A stretch of DNA of 12,757 bases from Minisyncoccota bacterium. GTDB lineage: Bacteria; Patescibacteriota; Minisyncoccia; Moranbacterales; GCA-2747515. Positions 7,003 through 12,247 of the stretch are shown here, piece by piece. The notes under the pieces were generated by a model. That model ran no database searches, was not told where the DNA came from, and saw nothing but the letters and a program-made list of their open reading frames with translations. The stretch covers positions 1-12,757 of the forward strand of contig CALHMM010000106.1 of assembly GCA_938034715.1 (NCBI GenBank). The letters are read 5' to 3'. Each line of letters begins with the position of its first letter. The first letter of the stretch is position 1. The position numbers were made by a program, and so were the translations under genes.

Positions 7003-8532
7003 CTACTCCCCTTTTGTTCGATACTGAATTGCTTCTGCTACGTGGGATTTCTGGATGTTTTTTTCTCCAGCTAAATCTGCAATTGTCCTGGCAAGTTTTA
7101 TGATGCGATGATAAGCTCTTGCTGAGAAATTTAGTTTTTGTGCTGCCGCTCTCAATAGAAGCTGAGATTGTTCATCTAGTGGCGCTTTTTCTTTGATCTG
7201 CTGGGAGCTCATATCTGCATTGGTGATGGTGTCTGAGTTTTTGAATCTGTCCTCTTGCATCTTCCTTGCGTTGTCTACTCTGCCTCTGATGATGTGACTG
7301 CTTTCGCCTTCCGCTGCATCTTCTAACTTATTGATGTGTACCCTGGGCACTTCTACGTGCATGTCGATACGATCAAGAATTGGTCCCGAGATTTTTCTGG
7401 TATACCTAGCTATCTGTGATGGCATACAGGTGCATTGCTTGTCTGGATCAGTAAGGAAACCACACGGACACGGATTCATCGCAGCGATCAGGATAAAGTC
7501 TGCAGGAAATGTGAGTGACCCTTTTGCTCTGGCTACAGTGACGACGCCATCCTCCAATGGTTGGCGAAGGTTTTCAATGACATTTCTTGGAAACTCTGCA
7601 AACTCATCAAGGAAAAGAACGCCTCTGTGAGCAAGAGAAATCTCTCCTGGTCGTGGATTGGTACCGCCACCAATGAGAGAAACGGCGCTCGCTGAGTTGT
7701 GTGGAGCACGAAAGGGCCTACTCGCTAAGAGCTGTCTTTGTGTCCCCAATAATCCTGCGATAGAGTAGATCTTTGTTACTTCGAGTGCCTCATCCATGGT
7801 GAGCTTTGGAAGGATTGAGATAAACGTTTTTGCGAGGAGTGTTTTACCAGATCCAGGCGGTCCTCCGAGGAGAACATTGTGTCCACCAGCAGCTGCTATC
7901 TCAAGCGCTCTTTTGGCATGCTCATGACCTTTGACGTTTTTCATGTCAAGAGTTGTATCGATATGAGCAAAAATCTCTTCTGGCGTGATGGTTTTTGTAG
8001 GACTAATGATTTCCTTGCCTGATAAGTGCGTTGCAAGTTCTAATAAGTTTGATACACCAATTATTTGTATGCCTTGTACTACAGCTGCTTCTTGTACGTT
8101 TTCTTGTGGTACAAAGATCTCATTAACTCCTTGCTCTTTTGCAAACAGAGCTATGGGTAGTATCCCATTTACTGGCCTGATGATTCCGTCGAGTGCTAAC
8201 TCACCGACAAAAAGTTTCTCAGTAGGCCTGTCGACTCTTAATTGCTTGGTGGCGATCAGAAATCCTAATGCAATAGGCACGTCATAGATTGGACTAGATT
8301 TTGGTAGATCTGCAGGTGCTAGGTTTACAGTGATACGCCCACATTGGTGCGGGGGTTTGAAGCCACTGTTTTTAAGCGCGCTACTGACGCGATCTCTGGA
8401 TTCTTTGACTGCTGTATCTGGTAAACCGACAAGTGTAAAGTTATGCAAACCACTGCCGAGCACGTCGACTTCGACTTCCACCTTTGCCCCCGAAAGGCCT
8501 ACTGTGGCTGCAGAATAAAGTTTTGATGGCAT
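7003..8532 (-). CDS. comM: YifB/ComM-family AAA+ ATPase (Mg-chelatase-like)
   Basis: Hexameric AAA+ helicase-like protein; in Vibrio and other bacteria ComM drives branch migration during natural transformation. It is 509 residues, the full family length. The N-terminal ChlI-like domain (about 1-170) has GLPDTAVKESRDRV. Walker A is GGPPGSGKT (223-231), Walker B is VLFLDE (305-310), and the Cys cluster NPCPCG...QCTC (Cys355, 357, 367, 369) is typical of YifB. ARYTRKISGPILDRID follows (375-390), and the C-terminal Mg-chelatase lid domain (FSARAYHRIIKLARTIADL) completes it. Retention fits the competence systems reported in many Patescibacteria, but no other competence gene is in this window. The ATG at 8532 gives the canonical start and has no Shine-Dalgarno. 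A perfect TATAAT ends 16 nt upstream of the ATG. Confidence 0.95.
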   Translation of the reverse strand: MPSKLYSAATVGLSGAKVEVEVDVLGSGLHNFTLVGLPDTAVKESRDRVSSALKNSGFKPPHQCGRITVNLAPADLPKSSPIYDVPIALGFLIATKQLRVDRPTEKLFVGELALDGIIRPVNGILPIALFAKEQGVNEIFVPQENVQEAAVVQGIQIIGVSNLLELATHLSGKEIISPTKTITPEEIFAHIDTTLDMKNVKGHEHAKRALEIAAAGGHNVLLGGPPGSGKTLLAKTFISILPKLTMDEALEVTKIYSIAGLLGTQRQLLASRPFRAPHNSASAVSLIGGGTNPRPGEISLAHRGVLFLDEFAEFPRNVIENLRQPLEDGVVTVARAKGSLTFPADFILIAAMNPCPCGFLTDPDKQCTCMPSQIARYTRKISGPILDRIDMHVEVPRVHINKLEDAAEGESSHIIRGRVDNARKMQEDRFKNSDTITNADMSSQQIKEKAPLDEQSQLLLRAAAQKLNFSARAYHRIIKLARTIADLAGEKNIQKSHVAEAIQYRTKGE

Positions 8533-8548
8533 ATGGAGAAGTTACACG

Positions 8549-8554
8549 ATTATA
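8549..8554 (-). promoter_or_regulatory. TATAAT -10 element for comM
   Basis: Perfect TATAAT on the minus strand in the 72-bp lspA-comM gap. Transcription would start near 8542, leaving only about a 10-nt leader. The -35 is not recognisable, so strength is uncertain; comM may also be read through from lspA. Confidence 0.4.
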
Positions 8555-8604
8555 ATGATCGCCTTGAAGTAGGAACTCCTCCATTCCTAAGAAAATATGT
8601 ATTT

Positions 8605-9054
8605 TTACTCGCTATCAATATCTGGAGATTGACTCTTTGGCTCACTCCACTGGTACCATAAGACTATCATGGCGCCAAGGAAAATACTAGTATCAGCCAG
8701 GTTAAATGAATTCCAAGGCACAAGCGTAATGTAATCGATCACACAATTGTGCAAGAATCGATCAATGATGTTTGCGATCCCTCCGGTGATGATCATCAGT
8801 AAGCCCAGTCGTTTCACATTGTTTTTTTTATTAACATGTGAAGTCATATATAGATATCCAACAATACTCATCGTAGCAACCCACATTACAGTGAATAGGT
8901 ACGTCGGGAGCACAACCCCAAAAGCAATTCCAGGGTTACAATAGTGATTCACTGTACTGTGCGCGATATTGTAATTGATCAGAACCAGCAAAACCACAAA
9001 GAGACCACTTATCATGATCTCTTTTTTTTTCGTTATTTTTGCGTCCTTTTTCAT
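8605..9054 (-). CDS. lspA: Lipoprotein signal peptidase (signal peptidase II)
   Basis: Membrane aspartyl protease that removes the signal peptide of diacylglyceryl-modified prolipoproteins. 149 residues with four hydrophobic segments. Seen: NPGIAFG (40-46), TGGIANIIDRF (90-100) with catalytic Asp98, VIDYITL (105-111) and FNLADTSI (117-124) with the second catalytic Asp121. The conserved Asp and Lys of the first transmembrane helix (the DxxxK pattern of other LspA proteins) are not visible: the equivalent stretch reads LINYNIAHSTV. The ATG at 9054 lies 10 bp after the stop of the DksA-like gene, so the two are almost certainly cotranscribed. The gene ends 72 bp before comM. Confidence 0.92.
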   Translation of the reverse strand: MKKDAKITKKKEIMISGLFVVLLVLINYNIAHSTVNHYCNPGIAFGVVLPTYLFTVMWVATMSIVGYLYMTSHVNKKNNVKRLGLLMIITGGIANIIDRFLHNCVIDYITLVPWNSFNLADTSIFLGAMIVLWYQWSEPKSQSPDIDSE

Positions 9055-9064
9055 CGCGGATATA

Positions 9065-9412
9065 CTAGTCCTTTTTTACATTTGTCCGTGCCGCTGGATA
9101 GACCCTTAGTCTTTGCTCATCAATCTTACTTCCATCTTGTTCATCTATTCCATAGGTACCGTTATCCATTTTTTCTAGAGCATCGTTTATTTCTGTTAAC
9201 TGCGTTTCGAGACTTTTCTCTACACCGAGACGATCAGTGTACTCCTCTACTTCATTGGCATTTTCACTTCGCTCCGTTCCTAAGTCTTCTGGGAAATCAG
9301 TCTTGTACTCCCCATCATCACCTTTCGTTGCAAAATTACTTAATTCTCCTTCGATTTCAGATTTTTTTGATAATAGTGCGTTTTTTAGTTCTTCTGTTAG
9401 TTTTTTGTTCAT
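9065..9412 (-). CDS. DksA/TraR-family protein lacking all zinc-finger cysteines
   Basis: 115-residue acidic, mostly helical protein with the DksA/TraR layout: N-terminal coiled-coil region (about 1-30 and 50-82) and the family signature at the end (ALEKMDNGTYGI, then RLRVYPAA). DksA proteins bind the RNA polymerase secondary channel and modulate rRNA and amino-acid promoters with ppGpp. The four zinc-ligand cysteines expected here are replaced by Asp90, Asp93, Asn111 and Lys114, while the intervening scaffold (GI..., KI, RL, YP) is kept. Zinc-independent DksA paralogs are known in other bacteria, so function may be retained. It lies 41 bp after ispG and 10 bp before lspA, probably in one operon. 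No Shine-Dalgarno is seen. Confidence 0.8.
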   Translation of the reverse strand: MNKKLTEELKNALLSKKSEIEGELSNFATKGDDGEYKTDFPEDLGTERSENANEVEEYTDRLGVEKSLETQLTEINDALEKMDNGTYGIDEQDGSKIDEQRLRVYPAARTNVKKD

Positions 9413-9453
9413 ATAATTGCATGAAGACTTTTGTACATTTTTACAAAGCCTTG

Positions 9454-10641
9454 TTATTTACTTTCTACATCTACCCACATGTCTTTACTCTTTATCAGTT
9501 CAATCAGCTCTTCTATAGCTTCTGACTCTGGCACATCTCTCTTTATCAGTTCTTTCTTCCAGTAGAGATTAATAGCGCCTGGCTTACCTCCTACATATCC
9601 AAAGTCTGCATCTGCCATTTCACCAAGTCCGTTTACAATACATCCCATTATGGCAATGCGCACTCCTTTTAGATGTCCCATGCGCTTCTTGATTTTGTTT
9701 GTGACAGATTCTAGATCGAAAAGTGTTCGTCCGCAGGATGGACATGACACAAACTCTGTCTTTGTAATTCTTCTGCGAGTTGCTTGAAGGATTGCGTAGA
9801 CGACTGGGAGTTCTTTTTCTGGTGCTTCTGTGAGTGAAACACGCACAGTGTTTCCAATACCTTCGAGGAGAAGTGTTCCTATACCGATGGTAGACTTAGC
9901 TCGACCCTCCTCGGCGTTTCCTGCCTCGGTTACACCTAAGTGAATCGGGTAATCCATCCCTTCTTGTTCCATGCGATCAACCAGAAGCCTATTTGCTTCG
10001 ATCATCATAATTGGGTCAGCAGCTTTCATTGCTACTATGATTTCGTGGAAGTCATTTTTTGCAAAGATCCTTAGGTATTCCATAGCGCTCTCAACCATCC
10101 CTTTGGCTGTGTCCCCATACTTGGCAAGCACACGATCAGAAAGTGATCCGTGGTTTGCGCCGATGCGTATTGGCTTCTTTGCTTCTTTAACTGCCGCTAT
10201 AAATCTCTCAAGTCCCTTTTCTACTCGCACGAGTTCTGCCTCATATTCTTGATCAGTTAAAACTGTATCCTTGAGGAGTTTTTTATCGAGAAGGTTTCCT
10301 GGGTTTAGGCGGACCTTATCCGCCCATTTTAGCGCTTCGTATGCTGCCTCTGGCACAAAATGGATGTCAGCAATCAGTGGAACATGACAGTCATGCTCTT
10401 CAATTAGGATACGCTTGATTTCCCCGATCACTTTTGCGTGTTTTGGCGTAGGAGCTGTTATGCGTACAAGCTCTGACCCTGCTTCCACACACCGCAATGT
10501 TTGAGCAACGCAAGCCTCTACATCAAGCGTGTCAGTGTTGAGCATAGTTTGAGCTCGAATCGGCTCATCACCACCGATCCCTACCCCACCTACCATCACG
10601 ACGCGTGACTTCCTTATTGGTTTTAGCGCTTTTGTAGACAT
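9454..10641 (-). CDS. ispG: (E)-4-hydroxy-3-methylbut-2-enyl-diphosphate synthase, MEP pathway
   Basis: Converts 2-C-methyl-D-erythritol 2,4-cyclodiphosphate into HMBPP using a 4Fe-4S cluster and reduced ferredoxin or flavodoxin, the penultimate step of MEP isoprenoid synthesis. 395 residues: a TIM-barrel part (about 1-285, with PLIADIHF at 88-95, KVRLNPGN at 109-116 and PIRIGANHGSLSDR at 157-170) and a reductase-like cluster domain. Cluster ligands are Cys300 and Cys303 (CPSCGRTLFDL) and Cys334 in CIVNGLGE; Glu341 is the family's fourth ligand. The C-terminal part (MADADFGYVGG) resembles the plant/Chlamydia/Bacteroidetes type, yet the ~270-residue insert of those proteins is absent. CIVNGPGE of other members has Leu for Pro here. 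ATG 10641 follows a TATAAT by 24 nt. The product could feed the UbiA-family enzyme and undecaprenyl synthesis. Confidence 0.97.
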   Translation of the reverse strand: MSTKALKPIRKSRVVMVGGVGIGGDEPIRAQTMLNTDTLDVEACVAQTLRCVEAGSELVRITAPTPKHAKVIGEIKRILIEEHDCHVPLIADIHFVPEAAYEALKWADKVRLNPGNLLDKKLLKDTVLTDQEYEAELVRVEKGLERFIAAVKEAKKPIRIGANHGSLSDRVLAKYGDTAKGMVESAMEYLRIFAKNDFHEIIVAMKAADPIMMIEANRLLVDRMEQEGMDYPIHLGVTEAGNAEEGRAKSTIGIGTLLLEGIGNTVRVSLTEAPEKELPVVYAILQATRRRITKTEFVSCPSCGRTLFDLESVTNKIKKRMGHLKGVRIAIMGCIVNGLGEMADADFGYVGGKPGAINLYWKKELIKRDVPESEAIEELIELIKSKDMWVDVESK

Positions 10642-10665
10642 CTGTTTGTATATTTATAAGGGTAG

Positions 10666-10671
10666 ATTATA
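10666..10671 (-). promoter_or_regulatory. TATAAT -10 element for ispG
   Basis: Perfect TATAAT on the minus strand; the predicted start near 10659 leaves an 18-nt leader without a Shine-Dalgarno. The best -35 (AGAACA, spacer 16) matches at only 3 of 6 positions. It could drive ispG and, through short gaps, the DksA-like gene and lspA. Confidence 0.45.
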
Positions 10672-10733
10672 TAATATCCAGTATACATGTTCTCGGCATG
10701 ATTTCAACACAGATATGTAGAGCGGCAGACTGT

Positions 10734-11171
10734 TTAGTAAAATATATTCTCTAAATGGACTATCTGTGGCTCTGCTTTTTCATGGTAGACCACAGTTATA
10801 GCGTCTACTCTCCAGTTCATCTGCCATAGGTTTTGCTCTTTGATGTACACTTGAGCAACTTTTGATATTTTCTGGAGTTTCTGAGGTGTAATATTTTCCT
10901 GGGGTAATACAGACTGTGTATTTGCAGCGCTGCCCTGAATAGATTGTCGACTACATCTAGACTTTACCTCCACAAAGATGATCGAATCATCATCGCGAGC
11001 TATGATATCTACCTCACCCAATCTCTTACCTACTTTATTATACCAGTTTTGCTCGAGTATAGCGTAGCCCTTGGAGCGCAAATATTTTAGTGCGTCGTCT
11101 TCTCCGCGACCTCCAACTCCAGACTGATTGGATCTGCCCGATCTACGTGAATGAAATAGTTTCTTGAACAT
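10734..11171 (-). CDS. yraN: YraN/UPF0102-family predicted endonuclease-like protein
   Basis: 145 residues. PD-(D/E)XK nuclease-like fold of the UPF0102 family, often found beside rnhB and comM in other bacteria. Seen: GRGEDDALKYLRSKGYAILEQN (positions 21-42), LGEVDIIARD (51-60), IIFVEVKSR (64-72), KLQKISKVAQVYI (98-110) and a closing WRVDAITVV (120-128). Glu24, Asp55, Glu68 and Lys70 form the predicted active-site set. The biochemical role is unsettled; DNA repair or recombination has been proposed. The ATG at 11171 gives the standard length apart from about 18 extra basic and Ser/Gly-rich residues at the N-terminus. An extended -10 ends 6 nt before the ATG, so the mRNA may be leaderless. 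Confidence 0.9.
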   Translation of the reverse strand: MFKKLFHSRRSGRSNQSGVGGRGEDDALKYLRSKGYAILEQNWYNKVGKRLGEVDIIARDDDSIIFVEVKSRCSRQSIQGSAANTQSVLPQENITPQKLQKISKVAQVYIKEQNLWQMNWRVDAITVVYHEKAEPQIVHLENIFY

Positions 11172-11177
11172 AAGTGT

Positions 11178-11186
11178 ATTATATCA
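11178..11186 (-). promoter_or_regulatory. Extended -10 promoter for yraN, probably leaderless
   Basis: The minus strand reads TGATATAAT with only six bases (ACACTT) before the ATG, so transcription should begin at or within a base or two of the start codon. The element is identical to the uvrD extended -10. No good -35 is seen. Confidence 0.5.
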
Positions 11187-11234
11187 AATTCTTACTCCTC
11201 ACTTGAGATTTGAAAACTTGGATATATGAGAAAC

Positions 11235-11258
11235 AAAAAATCCTGCTATCGCAGGATT
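11235..11258 (-). terminator. Intrinsic terminator of the structured RNA
   Basis: Minus-strand stem AATCCTGC/GCAGGATT (8 bp) with a 4-base loop, running into TTTTTTG. It ends the RNA about 50 bp before the yraN promoter, so yraN is a separate unit. Confidence 0.8.
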
Positions 11259-11755
11259 GTTTGTACTTATTTGGAGATGACCTTTAATTGTTTTCCTCAT
11301 GGTTCATCTGCACATAGGTTTTCACCGGGCGGTTAAGCCCAAATAATTTTAATATGGCAACCGCTCGCGGTGAATTTGTTCGGTTGAGCGAACATGTAAG
11401 CTTGTAATAGTCATTACATCCGGGTGAAAACATAATGGATTACAATATTCCAAACGATGTTGGGTACATGTATTTTCTGTTCAACCTATTTTCGTGAATA
11501 TCATTTCACTACTTGTGTCTTCCGAGATAAGGCGTAGTGCCCTGTGCATCTAAGATGCGATTTATAAGGTACAGGTAGGCGCAATTTTTATTTTTGTTTG
11601 CGTTTTTTGAAGTCGATGACTCCGCAAGGAAGTCTACCCGTCAAGAATGTGGCTTACTACCTCTGACTTGTAATAAGATTGTTTCTTGACGGATAAACCG
11701 CCATTTTTTTGTTTTTGTTTTTTGTACTGGGTTTATGATATGATTATTTTCTAAT

Positions 11756-11829
11756 AAAAAACCAAGTGCTGAAATCATTCAAATTTTTGATTCTTTCAGT
11801 TATCTCAGAAGCACTGTTTCCAACCATAA
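11756..11829 (-). promoter_or_regulatory. Possible internal U-tract stem (attenuator or early 3' end)
   Basis: AGUGCU (11815-11810) can pair with AGCACU (11770-11765), enclosing a CUGAAA/UUUCAG hairpin and followed after UGG by six U. The AGUGC strand is also the end of the 19-bp hairpin (11811-11829), so the two folds compete. The 5' end of the RNA (AUCAAGU near 11949-11943) can also pair with ACUUGGU just before the U run. This may delimit a separate 5' RNA of about 195 nt. Confidence 0.35.
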
Positions 11830-11859
11830 ATAGGGGGTAATTATGATTGGAAACAGTGC
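11811..11859 (-). repeat. 19-bp perfect inverted repeat with C-rich 11-nt loop
   Basis: Arms 11841-11859 and 11811-11829 pair over 19 positions with a single wobble (U·G on the minus strand, A·C mismatch on the plus strand). The loop reads UUACCCCCUAU on the minus strand. This is the strongest local hairpin in the window. Confidence 0.85.
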
Positions 11860-11960
11860 CTCCAAATGAATTGTTAATGTATCACCTTTACTTTGCTACT
11901 TCTCTTCGTTAATGTGGATCCGACTGCTTTGTTTGTTCCCTCTCTTAACTTGATAAATCT

Positions 11961-11989
11961 ATTATAGCAGGAATATCAGCCTTGGTCAA
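11961..11989 (-). promoter_or_regulatory. Consensus sigma70 promoter of the structured RNA
   Basis: TTGACC at 11989-11984, a spacer of exactly 17 bp and TATAAT at 11966-11961: 11 of 12 consensus bases, the best promoter in the window. The predicted start is near 11954. Confidence 0.85.
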
Positions 11990-12192
11990 TGAGAAAGTCC
12001 TATTTTTGTTTTATTTACTAGGGTTTTTTGATGTTTTTATATGCCTTGTATTGTGAACTTACAATTTGATTTTATTTGGAGAATTTATTAATAGATTTTC
12101 TTTTGTTTTTTTGTTGATTTTTAGTTAGTTATCACCACTTTATTCACAGATTTTTGTGAATAACTGTTTATGCCCCCTTAAGCTGTCTAATA
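11990..12192. other. T-rich intergenic tract, no gene seen
   Basis: About 200 bases with long T runs on the plus strand (for example around 12015-12040 and 12095-12125) and no ORF of note. It separates the RNA promoter from the terminator of the right-hand gene and carries the inverted 9-mer pair at 12140-12163. I see no RNA gene signature in it. Confidence 0.5.
12140..12163. repeat. Inverted pair of DnaA-box-like 9-mers
   Basis: TTATTCACA (12140-12148) and TGTGAATAA (12155-12163) are perfect inverted copies separated by 6 bases. Both fit the DnaA-box consensus TTATNCACA. They border the T-rich tract. The same sequence could instead form a 9-bp hairpin; no U tract follows it on either strand. 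Confidence 0.45.
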
Positions 12193-12221
12193 GAAAAGAC
12201 ACCTCTGCTGGGTGTCTTTTC
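12193..12221 (-). terminator. Intrinsic (possibly bidirectional) terminator after the right-hand gene
   Basis: 11-bp stem GAAAAGACACC/GGTGTCTTTTC with a 7-base loop, 26 bp beyond the stop of the leftward gene. T-rich bases end the stem on both strands, so it could work in either direction; the visible gene uses the minus orientation. Confidence 0.75.
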
Positions 12222-12247
12222 TTTCAGCTACAGATCTAACGATTTAG

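Larger units (their letters stand above)
11232..11954 (-). ncRNA. Large structured non-coding RNA candidate, about 720 nt, family unknown
   Basis: An independent leftward transcription unit: consensus promoter at 11961-11989, predicted start near 11954, intrinsic terminator at 11235-11258, and no credible ORF between them. Stems that can be read: 19 bp (11841-11859 with 11811-11829); 10 bp (11683-11692 with 11638-11647) enclosing 8 bp (11670-11677 with 11653-11660); 5 bp with an A-rich loop (11598-11602 with 11580-11584); long-range about 11 of 12 pairs (11420-11431 with 11318-11329) enclosing a 6-bp hairpin (11389-11394 with 11377-11382); 8 bp with one bulge (11301-11309 with 11275-11282). 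Two stems and the 5' closing helix contain G·U pairs on the minus strand that would be A·C or C·A on the plus strand, which fixes the sense. A-rich linkers separate domains. I see no RNase P (GAGGAAAGUCC, ACAGA...GGCUUA), tmRNA (3' T-arm, CCA), SRP or 6S hallmark. Confidence 0.65.

Noticed and set aside
8944..9525. 193-codon plus-strand frame
   Set aside because: Spans antisense of lspA, the DksA-like gene and the end of ispG, all clearly coding on the minus strand.
11744..11827. 27-codon frame on the minus strand inside the RNA (MVGNSASEITER...)
   Set aside because: No Shine-Dalgarno, its start lies in the arm of the 19-bp hairpin, and the mirrored plus-strand frame gives almost the same first residues, as expected from an inverted repeat rather than from coding selection.
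11832..11867. Plus-strand mini-ORF (MIGNSASK) preceded by GGGGG
   Set aside because: Only 8 codons, antisense to a well-supported RNA, with no plus-strand promoter seen; the GGGGG is the complement of the hairpin loop.
11873..11915. Direct repeat ACATTAAC (two copies, 35 bp apart) near the RNA 5' end
   Set aside because: Only 8 bp and two copies in AT-rich sequence; can arise by chance and shows no further structure.
11232..11954. RNase P RNA, tmRNA, SRP RNA or 6S RNA
   Set aside because: Searched by eye on both strands for GAGGAAAGUCC and ACAGA...GGCUUA (RNase P), the 3' T-arm/CCA and tag (tmRNA), and the GGAAGGAAGCAGC-type SRP tip; none found. Length is also too great for a single copy of any of these.
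11990..12000. TGAGAAAGTCC on the plus strand, similar to the RNase P P4 strand
   Set aside because: One base short of the consensus and followed by a T-rich tract with no P4 partner; it also overlaps the -35 of the leftward promoter.
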